In this document: positions 44,966-55,860 of the stretch, one piece after another
How positions within the stretch are numbered: the stretch's first letter is position 1
Layout: the number at the start of each line of letters is the position of its first letter
Source: Gari tellinella
Taxonomy: Eukaryota > Mollusca > Bivalvia > Cardiida > Psammobiidae
DNA: 64,000 bases
Direction: 5' to 3'
NCBI GenBank assembly: GCA_922989275.2
Contig: OV277867.1
Coordinates: 37,316,070 to 37,380,069, forward strand
The notes under the pieces: generated by a model
Seen by the model: only the letters and a program-made list of their open reading frames with translations
The model's database searches: none
What the model was told of the DNA's origin: nothing
Program-made: the position numbers and the translations under genes

Positions 44966-46564
44966 GCAATTTTAAGAATGAGATGTATATAAAACAATAT
45001 CTAAGATCTGAAACAAAAAAGAAACTCATTTATTTTTGTGCGTAATACTTGTGTTTTTGAATTGTAATCATTTGTCGTAATTAGGGAAATTAAGCTGTCA
45101 ACTTCTGTATTAGTCTAATCAGCTATTGTATGCCATGTACATGTATATAACGTTTGTACTTTCACATGTTATTTGTAGGCGTATACGATATCATGTCTCA
45201 TAATTCAACATGTATCACGTCTGTGTGTGTGATGTTTATTTTACATCTAACCATGGGTGTGTTCTTGTCATATATGAAACAGATAAGTTCATCCTCGTTT
45301 AAGCAATACTTTGGAAGAGTTTTTAAACAATTAAGATATGCAGCAACGTATGGAAGGTCGCGTTGGTTTGACAGCATATATTCTTTAAGGCACTCATAAT
45401 CAGGGCGCAAACCTCAACTTTGTCAGTGGTGCAGTACTCCTACGTCTACATAAACATACACTTAATTCGAATTTTAGTATTATTCATGTCTTAGTCACTT
45501 TGTAAGGACATGCATATGATTTCATGTGAAGCGAATTTTATCGCACAACTCCAGTATCAAGTTAACGCTCTGTGAACCTGGTAGACTAATAAAATTAATT
45601 GGTTACAAAATAGAGTTTCAAAAGTAGAACGATTACATCAAAAGTATGCATGTATCATAAAGTGGATGTTATTTCTTAAGTTTATATCTACGTATATAGT
45701 ATTACAACGCAATGCGCGTGTCTAATAAATATAAATACTTACTTTTGAATCCAAACACAAGCCTTTGTCACGTGTTTTACTTACATTTAACAAATGCCTA
45801 TCCTGAACAATTGGCATATAATAATAATGATGACGTGATCTAACACTTCCCCCTTTGCCTGTTTCTAATCTTTATACAGGTGACCACTTAGGGCGGGAAC
45901 ATATTTGCTATAAATAATATTCAATGAAGCCCTTAAATATGTCGTTTTTAGGTGTTGCATGTTAGTACTAATGCTACAATCATAAATCCAAATGCCTATC
46001 AAATGTATATAAAAGTTCAACGGCATCTTGTATGCATTTAGTCTATTTGCAAGCGCCATTAATGTCCACATCGGTAGTGTAAATGATAAAGCATAACACT
46101 AAATTGTACAAATATGCCAATATGGTTTGTATGATTTAATACATTGCCCTAATGGCCACATTAGATCAAAATACGCGTATTGAGCCCGTATCGTTTAGAA
46201 ATAACAATGTTGTTCTAAACATCAAGTAATAATCCTCTGGACACCAATCTTACAACTGCGTGTATAATTGTCTTTATGCATTATATTTGAGGTGATTTTG
46301 ATTCTTTATTTTTATGAAACTTGACGCCATTGCTACATTTCCGGTGACGATTTACCACTTAAAATGACTGTTTATATTTATTCCTCCGCAACAGAAAATA
46401 GTTCCATGTATATACAATTATTGATAACTATAACAAAATTTAGTTTATACGGCCCCGGAAGCTATAAACAGACTTTTAATATACTGTTGCCATTCTTGTG
46501 ATCAGACTCGTGGACTACGATTCGATTATGATCAGTTTAAGATACTGCTTTACAATGCTAATTA
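44966..46564. other. Non-coding stretch without recognised feature
   Basis: About 1.6 kb with chance frames only (for example 45154-45399 and 45865-46071). Confidence 0.5.
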
Positions 46565-46768
46565 CTGGTGGAGGAAGACCGCATAAGCCCTTTATGCACA
46601 GTTTCAGACACAAACCGGCACCTGGGTAGAACCACCAAATTTCTGCAAACCAGCTGGACGGCTCCCCAACATGAAATTCCGAATGTCCAGACCGGGGTTC
46701 GAAATCACAGCGGTGAGGAGCTTAGTGAGTTAAGTCACAGCAACATGACCACTAGGTCACGGACAGTC
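46565..46768 (-). mobile_element. tRNA-derived SINE, degraded
   Basis: On the minus strand a tRNA-like head has an A-box GTGACCTAGTGGTCATG (46744-46760) and a B-box GATTTCGAACCCC (46694-46706). Both are close to RNA polymerase III internal promoter boxes of a Ser/Leu-type tRNA. A core follows with GGGGAGCCGTCCAGCTGG and GTGGTTCTACCCAGGTGCC. From memory similar cores recur in molluscan SINEs. A 110-codon plus-strand frame across this region is therefore not a gene. Confidence 0.65.
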
Positions 46769-46848
46769 TCTGTAATATCATCATCTGTCATGCGTTCAGT
46801 AAAGAAGTCGATGGTGATCGATTGCGAGTTGGCTACCGGTCTGAACTA

Positions 46849-47026
46849 CAGTGGACAAAACGTGATTCCTTCGTTCGAACGGAAACGCATTGCAATGTAA
46901 TATAGAAATTGACAACTTGTTGACAATTCTGACAACCAGTTATAAACTGAGTGCAAAGTGATTGCAATACAAATACAAGTTTAAGAGTCACCGGGGTTAT
47001 TTGAAAAGAAAACGTTTTCTCTACTG
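46849..47026. mobile_element. Family B-type element lacking HP-1
   Basis: Ends CAGTGGACAAAACGTGATTC and AAAACGTTTTCTCTACTG with TA on both sides (46847-46848, 47027-47028). The interior is 178 bp with a small inverted repeat GTTGACAATTCTGAC / GCAAAGTGATTGCAA-like segments but no HP-1 hairpin. Confidence 0.65.
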
Positions 47027-47170
47027 TACTCTGCAACGCTGCACACGGGGCACACACTCCACACCTAAACAGCAAACGGTGGTAATTGAACACGCTACTG
47101 CTTGTACGTGTCTTACGTTACTTATTCAATTTGTATGCTTTTCTAACTTGTAAAAACATTGATATGAGTG

Positions 47171-47480
47171 TTAACCATTTCGCTCTCAATTACGTTTAAA
47201 GCGCGTTTACAAACAGTTTGGATCCCCTGATCAGACGCCGCGTAAAATTCAATTTAAAATTTCTTCAGTCACATTGCCTTATATTTAACTTTGTTAACGA
47301 CACAATCGAAGCAGACGACAATGAAACGGAGAAGGAATTAAATTCTAACGCCCAAATTAGCAATGAAAGGGTAAAACGGTTTTGAAACTGTTAAGATTTC
47401 GCGTTATGCGGCCTTTGATCAGGATCCCAACTGTTTGCTAGTGTTAGTTGTGTCAGACTTGGACGTAAAAGTGTTAACAT
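47171..47480 (-). mobile_element. MITE family D copy with split hairpin, followed by a fragment
   Basis: Left end TTAACCATTTCGCTCTCAAT and right end GGAGAAGGAATTAA (TTAA 47337-47340). The HP-1 left arm (ACAAACAGTTTGGATCCCCT ... GACGCCGCGT) ends at the apex near 47243 and its right arm is absent. A separate right arm (CGCGTTATGCGGCCTTTGAT) lies in the following fragment near 47400-47440. Confidence 0.65.
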
Positions 47481-47817
47481 TGAAAAGATATAACTTTGCA
47501 ATGTGAGAAGCTCCAATATAATCGGATAATGTAGATGGCGCCGTTACTGATGTATGATATTTCTACTGCATGCAACAAACACGTTAATTACAAGTCAAAC
47601 CACGACCAGCTTTCAACGTTGTTCTTTAAATATCAACATAATGTCATGTCTAATATACGTATGGTATATATTCAGTAATCATGTTTTCGGTTACTTCGAA
47701 ACGTTTGCAGTCCTTTCAAGGGAAATGGGTGGATATGATTTGGTCCGCATTAAACATTACACCCTTAAAGACGATTTAAATTAGTTTTGTCTATTTTCTA
47801 ATCTTAATTTATTTTGT

Positions 47818-48045
47818 TTAACCCATTTGAGCACACAATCCTATTTATGGAACATATGCAAACAGTGTAGACTCTGATCAGACGCCTCATTATGTGGCGT
47901 CTGATCAGAGTCTACACTGTTTGCTGATAGGAATTTCAATATAAAACAAAATGAAAATGAAAATATTGACAAGGCATCCCTTTGATAAAAATGAACTAAT
48001 TCAATATATAAACATGGAATAATCTACTGGGCGTAAATGGGTTAA
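47818..48045. mobile_element. MITE family E with perfect HP-1 hairpin
   Basis: Left end TTAACCCATTTGAGC and right end GCGTAAATGGGTTAA with TTAA outside (47818-47821, 48042-48045). The hairpin at 47859-47934 has arms of 29 bp with no mismatch (GCAAACAGTGTAGACTCTGA, then TCAGACGCC) and a 9-base loop. TIRs and body differ from family D although both have TTAA ends. Confidence 0.8.
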
Positions 48046-48820
48046 ACCACATTTGTATTCGTAAGAAGCAAATCCTAGTTGTTATTATAGTCGATCGTCG
48101 ATATCTGGCACAAGCTGGAGTCAAAAGTATTCTTATTTATCCGACTGAAATTATAACAAGCCATCTCGCTTAAGTCTAACCTCCTTGAATTCCAAGGAAA
48201 ACTACGGGTATAATCCACTGTATATGTGATTATTTTTAACATGTTTGGACACGTCTAAATTAATTCAAAGAAGATATATAATCATTATAGTATACCTTAC
48301 CTACGTACGCTCCTTCTTTATCTTTGTACAAGCTACCGGTCACTATTATACGATAGTGCCCGGTAATAGTGACCGCTAAGAAATGTTGACGTCAAATGAT
48401 GCTGCTGCTGAGGAACCGCTCGTTGCTTGCTTGTTTACTTTTAGTGTCTCACCCGAATTAATCTATAAAGACTTGCGCCATGTTGGGGGTGCTTTCGGGC
48501 ACACTTATGTCTCTCTTAATTTATTATATTTTTTAAATAATTTACAACAGAATAAACCTAATATTTTGCAATTTTGTAAAATATAGTATTTTCGGTTTTT
48601 AACAGACAGCGTACATGTTTTAACTTTTTAATAATAAGAATAGAATAAAACAATACAATGTTTGATTAAAATAAATCAATAATGCTAAATTTGAGTTAAA
48701 GGGAGGTAAACAAAAAACCCAGCATATTTGGCTTCCCAGATTTCAGTTACAAAATTTTGTAGCGTGGGTTACTTGGGTGTGTACAGGTATCTGGTTGATA
48801 ATCAATACGCCCTAAACCGG

Positions 48821-48897
48821 GTGGCTCGGTACTCAAGTGGTTAGAGTGCTGGCACGGTAAGCCAGATACCCTGGGTTCGAGTCCCGGTCGGGCCACG
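48821..48897 (+). other. tRNA-like unit 1 (SINE-type)
   Basis: Folds as a tRNA-like cloverleaf: acceptor GGCTCGG with TCGGGCC, D-arm ACTC...GAGT, anticodon stem CTGGC/GCCAG with loop ACGGTAA, T-arm CTGGGTTCGAGTCCCGG. The B-box GGTTCGAGTCC is a perfect polymerase III box. The anticodon loop has C instead of the invariant T at position 33, and no normal 3' trailer follows. I read it as a tRNA-derived repeat, not a working tRNA gene. Confidence 0.6.
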
Positions 48898-49045
48898 ATT
48901 TTTTCACTCAGTCCTGTTACAGTTTGGTGCCGTGACCGCCGGTTGATTCCATGAGTGAGAATCTCTGGAAAAAGGAGGAGTAATGTAGCGGGAGTTACTT
49001 GGGTGTGTACAGGTATCTGGTTGATAATCAATAAGTCCTAAACCG

Positions 49046-49122
49046 GGTGGTCGGTACTCAAGTGGTTAGAGTGCTGGCACGGCAAGCCCAGAGACCCTGG
49101 TTTCGAGTTCCGGTCGGGCCAC
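49046..49122 (+). other. tRNA-like unit 2 (SINE-type)
   Basis: A second copy of the tRNA-like unit with loop ACGGCAA, a disrupted anticodon stem (GCCCAG) and a one-base loss in the acceptor (GGTGGTCGG). The two units share upstream GTTACTTGGGTGTGTACAGG and downstream GATTTTTTCACTCAGTC, so the repeated unit is about 225 bp and tRNA-headed. Confidence 0.6.
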
Positions 49123-49825
49123 GATTTTTTCACTCAGTCATGTTACAATTTATTAACCACTATCTAGATCTAATGTTAGATAGTATTTACCTCTATACCC
49201 ACATACAAATGTTTTTCAATAGATCTATTGAACAGCCGCTTCTGGTTCAGTACTGGTAGTTAAAAGCAATAGACTGACAGTTATCTAACAAAGCAGGGCG
49301 TAATTAGCCTAAGAAGATAAAAAAAAAAGTCAAGCCATGCTGTGATTATTATGAGTAACTGTTGTAGATTTCTGTTAGAATTAAATCTAGATCTAGATCT
49401 ACATTTGATTGTTTTAACTGTAATTATTTGTTCTATGAACATGTTGAATAAAATTGCAGTAGTTAAATTATCCCGATTGTTGATGTTAACGATACAATAT
49501 TTCGTATAGGGCCTACATGTCTGGTGCGCCGATTCCTTTCATAAACAAGATCTAGAATCTACTTGTCTTTATTAATTTTCAAACAAAACTTAACTCAAAA
49601 CTCTTTAAATATATTTAGAAAATTAAATATTATTTACTTTTGATACAATTGTTCTAGATCTATTAGAAGTTGTTTTGTCATTTTTTTATAGCATTATCTC
49701 CAAAATTCATTAAGAAAAGTGAAAATATCTAGAATCTAGTAAGAGTGAATTAAAGGGAGATAATAGCGGAACGTCATTAGATACTGCTGAAAACAGTTTT
49801 GATCCAAATCAGATGTGCGGTATAC

Positions 49826-50002
49826 TATAAGAAATAGTACAGCCCACTTCGGGCCTCCTTGCATTATAGTGACCTCCCAGTCAGCCCCAAAATAGTTTAC
49901 GGCCCTCAGCCTTCGGCTTCGGGCCGTAAACTATTTTGGGGCTGACTGGTCGGTCACTATAATGCAAGAAGGCCCTCAGCGGGCTGTACTATTTCTTATA
50001 TA
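49826..50002. repeat. 175 bp near-perfect palindrome, left copy
   Basis: TATAAGAAATAGTACAGCCC pairs with GGGCTGTACTATTTCTTATA. Inner arms CAGCCCCAAAATAGTTTACG / CGTAAACTATTTTGGGGCTG are perfect around CCCTCAGCCTTCGGCTTCGGG. Small asymmetries (CTTCGGGCCTCC versus GAAGGCCCTCAG) distinguish the arms. Confidence 0.85.
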
Positions 50003-50416
50003 TCGTCCAGTTTGTGCGTATCTAGGCACGTACTTCTACATATTTGATACAACTAATCGGACTATATTTTACAATTTTTAAATTTGTATTGTTCAGATAA
50101 TTTCTGGCGACGTAATGCCGTCACATCGGGCCAATATCAAGTGCCATTGGCATTAGTGTTTTGTACTATGAGCATTTGCTTGTGGAACCATCATCGGTAA
50201 CAGATCCGTAACTTTTTATACCGTAGCCCGTTTTCTGTAATAAAAATAGGTGACCAATAGTAGAAGGTAGGCTGTAGGTGGAAAGTAAAGTTTTACTTTC
50301 AGCCATCTTAAAGCTATCGTCTCCGTCTGTAAAAATCAGTTTCAATTAGAACTGTTTACTACAGCTGATTAATAAAGCAGTTCTAGCGTAAAACTGCGTG
50401 TGTATTGAATACAGTG

Positions 50417-50633
50417 TTAACCCCTTCACTGCCTTACCCCGAGCACAACAGGTTTTTGCAAACAGTTTGGATCCTGATCAGACGCCGCGTGACGCGGCGT
50501 CTGATCAGGACTCAAACTGTTTGACACTCATTTCAATATTTCTTCAGTCAAAATAGTACAAAATGAAATTTAAGAAATAAAAGCAGACACTATTTTTTTA
50601 AAAATGATGACGTCGCGGCAGTGAAGGGGTTAA
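50417..50633 (-). mobile_element. MITE family D copy with intact HP-1 (reference copy)
   Basis: Left end TTAACCCCTTCACTGCC and right end GGCAGTGAAGGGGTTAA are perfect. TTAA is at 50417-50420 and 50630-50633. HP-1 lies at about 50459-50523 with arm AAACAGTTTGGATCCTGATC and apex GCCGCGTGACGCGGC. Confidence 0.9.
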
Positions 50634-50720
50634 TAAGAACGTTCATGAAATAATCACTGGTATAAAGATAACGGTTAATTTATCTTACGAACAACGTCGT
50701 CCACTAACGTCAACCTATAA

Positions 50721-50939
50721 TTAAGGTTAATCTGCGGTGATGTCATCTGCTTTGAAATTGTTGTCTGCTATGTTTGTTAAATTTAGATATATACATATTT
50801 TAAGTAAAAAATACAAAGACGAGTGTCAAACAGTTTGGATCCAGATCAGAGGCCGCGTTACGCGGCGTCTGATCTGGATCTAAACTGTTTGCAAAAATCA
50901 ATAAAATCGCGACCAGCAGTCAAAGGGTTAAGGTTAATC
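50721..50939 (+). mobile_element. MITE family D copy with HP-1, direct repeats at ends
   Basis: The right end GTCAAAGGGTTAA is typical; the left end is altered (TGCGGTGATGTCATCTGC). TTAAGGTTAATC lies at both 50721-50732 and 50928-50939. HP-1 lies at about 50828-50892 with apex GGCCGCGTTACGCGGCG. Confidence 0.7.
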
Positions 50940-51351
50940 CGTTTCATTGGTACTGTATTAGATTTCTGTCGTGGTCGATGTGAGTCAAGTTTCACTGTTT
51001 TTCTCTTCAAAAAGGTATAAGTTAGAATGAAGCCATTCGTTTTATCATATCCACTACACTACCGTGCACCGCTAACACCCATATCCACGATAGAGAGGTC
51101 TAGCGTGAAATTCGGCTCAAATATGTTTGCAACTCATAAACAATAAAATATTTTCAAACTTTGAAAGCATGCGGACGTTTACCGACATATTCTATTTAGA
51201 CCGTTTTAAGTTTAGTGTAAATGAGAAATTGTAAAATCAATTTCCCACGCAATTAACCGTCTAAGCACTAAACTCGTTATTCGTGTGACCATTACAATGT
51301 TCAGCAATGTTGAACGACTAATAAAAAGCACATCTATTACGTGTAAATTCG

Positions 51352-51560
51352 TTAAACGCCATATACGACCAAACTTGATTCGGCAACAGGTTGGATCAGA
51401 CGTCGCCGAATTACGCAGCGTCTATTAAGGATCCAAATTATTGTAACTTGTATCGATGTTTTATGTGTTTTTACTTTTACTTTGATTAAGAAATGCAGAC
51501 ACTGGCGTGAACATTGCGATATTACTAGTATGAACTCAGACGCGAAGTTGAAAGGGTTAA
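51352..51560 (-). mobile_element. MITE family D copy, degraded hairpin
   Basis: Left end TTAAACGCCATATACG, right end GCGAAGTTGAAAGGGTTAA (TTAA 51557-51560). The hairpin is AACAGGTTGGATCAGACGTC ... GCAGCGTC ... AGGATCCAAATTATT. Confidence 0.55.
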
Positions 51561-51707
51561 TGTACAAAACGACTTACACATTAAGTTCATTTTACTCTCT
51601 GCAAGACTGCTGTTATGTCTGGTCCGGAAATGGTATCGTGGCATTTGACACGCAATGCCTACACAATACGTTGTCTGTACTTGGTTCTGTTGCACATGAA
51701 ACAAATC

Positions 51708-51893
51708 TTGGGCCCGTCTTATGAAATGTCTTACGATAAAAACAGTCGTAAGTATCATAATCAATAATTATTTATTTCTCCATCCTTGAAAAGACGATAC
51801 AAAATTGGATGGAGAAATCAGAAATTAGATGTATGTTAAAGCTTTGACTTACGAACGTTTCTGTCGTACGACGTTTCATATAACGGGATCCAG
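51708..51893. mobile_element. GGGCCC-type MITE (family F) copy 2
   Basis: TTGGGCCCGTCTTATGAAAT ... CTTACGA at the left and TCGTACGACGTTTCATATAA, then CGGGATCCAG at the right, match copy 1 at 38.5 kb. It is shortened in the middle. Confidence 0.65.
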
Positions 51894-52663
51894 CTGACAA
51901 TTTTCGTTTGAATATTTTGCATAACACTATAAAGTAAGGTCCTGTCCCTAAATGACGTCGATGTCACCTTTGATGAAAGGCACAACATCATTTATATATA
52001 GTTATACAAACTGTTATGATTCAGATTGAAATTCTTTTAAAATAAATTTAAGCTATTTTGTCTACATAATAATTATAGAAATAAAAGCAGACAATATGTT
52101 TGCAGACAATAATTTGTGAAGGAGACTGTGCAATGCTAACGTTAATCGTGTTCTGTCGTCATAACGGCAGCACGTCAAACAAAACTTCTACACACAGTTT
52201 GGATCCATATCGAAACTCATATAAATGAGCCGTGCCATGACAGAACCTACCTTATTGCATTTTTCAGACCAAGCACCGATGTCACCAAAGTCTCTGATTT
52301 TAAGTAAATACCAAATATAATACGGCTACAGAAAATGCTTTATGTGGGAGTCTAAAACGGTAGATCATGACCAGCCAGCTCGTCTTTGACGTTGTAGCTG
52401 GCCTTGATATACACTGTTTGCAATACAATAAGTCAGGTTTTCTATGCCATGGCGCAAATGTGTGTAAGCAATGAAGTCTAAGTCATAGGTTTTAGAAACA
52501 AAGTAGACGATATGTTTTCAGACGATGTAATTGCAATACATTGACGTACATGTAGCCGGGTGTTGAGATCACAACAACTCTGGTACGGTTAACAGAGTCG
52601 TGATAAACAGAACAGTGTGTTTAAAAGATTTATCTGTGTATGTTGCTGTGCACTTAGCATCTA
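51894..52663. other. Non-coding, D/E-type repeat fragments
   Basis: Pieces of HP-1-type elements occur: AGTTTGGATCCATATCG near 52197, AAATGAGCCGTGCCATGA near 52224 (the inverse of 25.75 kb), and a small hairpin CAGCCAGCTCG...GTAGCTGGCC near 52373-52404. No complete element is delimited. Confidence 0.4.
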
Positions 52664-53010
52664 CAGTGGCCCCTCTCTACAACGACACACAATCGGAGGC
52701 ACATAGTGTGTGTGTTGTTATGAGGAAATCGTTAAAGGGAGGGGGAAGTAAGAATTGGCTTACAATTGTAAATAGCTTTCCAGAACCCAGATCAGACGCC
52801 GTATGACGTGGCGTCTGATCTGGGTTCAAGCTGTTTGTCACTCGTCAACAAAATGTCTTATCAAAATGTCAACTTATATGTAATTTTGAAAAACAAGCAG
52901 ACGACTATTTTAAGCAGATTATATTACAGTAGTAAAAGCAAAGACAGTCCTGTTTAGGGAACTGCTGTAAGGGTTGTTGTAAGAAGGGAGTCGTTGTAGG
53001 GAGGGTCCAT
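52664..53010 (-). mobile_element. MITE family A copy with HP-1, reverse orientation
   Basis: Starts CAGTGGCCCCTCTCTACAAC after TA (52662-52663) and ends CGTTGTAGGGAGGGTCC. HP-1 lies at about 52775-52841 (apex GCCGTATGACGTGGC), followed by AAGCAGACGACTATTTTAAG. Confidence 0.75.
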
Positions 53011-53731
53011 TTTAACTTCGCGTAACTGCCATTTCTTTAACCATTCGAAACATGTGCAGAGATTAAGTAACACGATATCTTATAAGTTTTGAAACCATTT
53101 TAATTGTTCTGAATCATTACAACTAAATCATTGAAACGGGACATATGTAAGCTATTTCTATAGTGAATATATGCGATGCTGTTTAATAATTGACTACAAC
53201 TTCCAAAACAATTTGAGTCTATGGAAGCGACCGAATTACCCGGTTTTGAAGCATGCTTTAGACCGATTCGATCGATCTTAAGCCTAATCTATTAATTGGA
53301 CGAACTAATTACTCTTGGCAACACACTGAGACATATTGCAAGTGAAATGCATGTTAACCTAAGACGTTGGTATGAATGTACAATTAAATATTTAGATTAT
53401 TAATAGGGCTAATATCGTTAGGTTCTAACATCAATGATTCATCTTTTACAGATCTATAAACCAATAACATATCGAAATTGACAATACCGTACCAAACCAA
53501 GAAGAAATGAGTCTATGATTTGTATTTACCTCAACCCTTGAGATGAAGATTAAATGTCTTGCGCAGTACATAGTTTGTGCATATAACTTTTTCCCTTGAT
53601 GCTTGCAGACACTGCCAAGGGTGATCAAATCATATAGACACTATTAGACATTAATCCATTAATCAGACTCGGCGTCTGTACAGGATCAATACGATTAATT
53701 TTATTTACAAATATCAATGTGATTGTGTGTA
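53011..53731. other. Non-coding stretch without recognised feature
   Basis: AT-rich; nothing recognised. Confidence 0.5.
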
Positions 53732-54309
53732 CAGTAAAACCCTTCTCAACCGGACTTGTGCGGAGACAACATAAAAATAAGGTTAACCCTTTCCCCAAAA
53801 GAAGCGCCTTTTAGCGGATATGATTTATTCATCCGCTGAAGAAAATAGTTCCAATTTAATCAGTAATGCATATGTATTATAGGGAATATTTTCTATATTA
53901 TAGCACATGATAGCTTAAAGCAGGCTGAAAGTAAAGCAGGATGCGCCCTAAGGCGCATTCTGCTTTACTTTCAACCTGCTTTAAGTAGTCACCTATCTTT
54001 AGTACTAGAAATAGGCTATCAGGTAAAGGGTTAAGAGGGATTCCTAGTTCAGAAGGGTTTTAATCTATTTAGGCACATTATGCTTAACTTCCAATCTGAT
54101 ATAGGCTAACATCTTCTATTTTTTTTTCTAATGAACTATATATTCATTAATGTATTTTCTTCAGTGTAGGAATAAATCAAAGGTGCAAAAGGTGTATTTT
54201 CTGCGAAATGGGTTACTATAACGCAGGTTTTGAAACAGGAAGAAAGGGTTTGTCCTGTTTAGAGAAAAAATCCGGTATTCAGAGATTCCGGTTTGGAGGG
54301 ATTCAACCG
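53732..54309. mobile_element. Pogo-like element with a nested MITE-C
   Basis: Left end CAGTAAAACCCTTCTCAACC then GGAC, right end ATTCCGGTTTGGAGGGATTC then AACCG, with TA outside (53730-53731, 54310-54311). The ends are of pogo/Tigger style but differ from the 39.7 kb family. A complete family C element is nested at 53783-54034, and part of another HP-2 arm (GGCACATTATGCTTAACTTC) follows near 54071. Confidence 0.7.
53783..54034 (+). mobile_element. MITE family C, well-preserved copy
   Basis: TTAACCCTTTCCCCAAAAGA at the left and GGTAAAGGGTTAA at the right, TTAA at 53783-53786 and 54031-54034. HP-2 lies at about 53914-53985 with arm CTTAAAGCAGGCTGAAAGTA and apex GCGCCCTAAGGCGC. Confidence 0.8.
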
Positions 54310-54311
54310 TA

Positions 54312-55860
54312 CAGAGATGTCTAATTTCGGTCGGACAATGACCATAACAAGATACTCAAATGTTTGAATAGTGCTGACAGGTCGTCTTATGATCTTAATT
54401 TAACTGACTGTGTTGGTATCCGGTGAACCAAATTAGATCCAAGAATATCTGGGAAAAGCATGGAATATCTAGAGGTCATGCTGAATGATATTGATTACAA
54501 GATTGCGAGCATGACGTGTACAGGAAGTCAATTTGTTCTATTAGCCTTTTCAACCAGTGTATGATACTTAACGTGTGCTTGAAAATAGTCTGGGTCCAGA
54601 TCATGTACTGTGATACTCACCGACTGACAATGACACAAACACTATGGCACTCGTATTGTTGTTTGGCGCGCTTAGCTATAGATCGAATGGTTTTAGATTA
54701 GTTTGGCAGGCGAACATGTTTAATCAGTCGAAACCTCATCGTGATAAGGGTAACTTTGGATTAGACTGTCCTTTGATTAAATAAAAGAATATATTTACTT
54801 CTGCTTGATGCCTGCTGTACTGATTCCCCCTCATATTTACGCTTGGTAATTTGTATCTAAGATACCCAATTATGACAAATATCCTTACAGTTCGATACAC
54901 GAAGTCGATGATTATTTCATAAACGAGTATATAGTCTTTACAACTTTACCGGAATTTCACAAACAACTGTAAGTAGTCATTTGTGTTTTGAAATAAAAAC
55001 GCTTTGTCGGCCAATCACGAATTTACTCAAATTTGCAAAAGGTTTGGATCAGTTTTTTGGCAATGATGTTTTCATCTAAACTAATCAATGGTCCTACAAA
55101 CGTCTCGTGACTATATACTCGTGTTGATTGTATAAACTAATTAAGAATGGCCAATTGTATATAACTCCAAGTCGCCATGAAATTAACAATGTCCATGCCG
55201 TTTAAATACGCCGTAGATTATCGAGTGAAATCAACATTGACCACTTCGTGACTCTTTTGATATGTGCCGTTCGCTGCCGTTGCATTTGTTTTACTTCATC
55301 TGCATATAAACTACCGAAATACATACAGCGTCGAAAGGCTACTTTACAATAGCTTGGGTTCTAATCTGATGTCGCCTTATGCCCAAACTGTTTGACACTC
55401 TTACGAACTTTAGGAAGTCATCTAAAGTCTGCAATCTGTTTGAACACTTTACAAATAGCAAGTTGCTAATTTTAGATTGATGAGTTGGGTTTTCCGACAC
55501 TACGACACAAGCTATGCCATATAGTGCCTGTTCTAATTTTAAAGGCAAGTGGTCATCTAAAGCATGTCGAAAGTATGACATTATTACCCTTCGATATTTT
55601 ACCTAATGTTCTGACTAGATTTAAGCTTACTAGGACGAATTGTGTGTAGATAACATGCCCTTAGATTAATCATCCAACACAGTGGTTTTGAACTGCAGCC
55701 AGCAAATAGAATAAAACGCGAAAATTCCAATCCGTCTGAAAGCAAATGCCGCTCCATTATAACCTTTATCTATTGATCAGTTATTCAAAACAGTGATCTT
55801 TAACAATTATATGCATGGAAATAGTGAATGTGCCAGAATGTATCTTAGTACATTTATTTA
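54312..55860. other. Non-coding, with D-type fragments
   Basis: A partial family D fragment lies near 55350-55430 (AGCTTGGGTTCTAATCTGAT, CCAAACTGTTTGACACTC). Otherwise nothing recognised. Confidence 0.4.

Larger units (their letters stand above)
48288..50002 (+). repeat. Left arm of a very large inverted repeat
   Basis: From TAGTATACCTTACCTACGTA to TACTATTTCTTATATA this arm is the reverse complement of 60920-62687, with scattered substitutions and indels. In order it contains a small hairpin around CGGTCACTATTA (48337-48376), two tRNA-like units, a plain AT-rich segment with AGATCTAGATCTAG runs, half of an HP-1 hairpin (49796-49825), and a 175 bp palindrome. A 67-codon frame at 48383 is not preserved in the other arm. 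Confidence 0.85.

Noticed and set aside
46568..46900. 110-codon plus-strand open frame
   Set aside because: It overlaps a tRNA-derived SINE read on the minus strand and the start of a B-type MITE; no domain.
48383..48586. 67-codon frame in the left giant-repeat arm
   Set aside because: The same region in the right arm has indels that break the frame, so it is not conserved as protein.
48821..49122. Functional tRNA genes
   Set aside because: Loop position 33 is C, unit 2 has a broken anticodon stem, and the units are part of a longer repeated unit.
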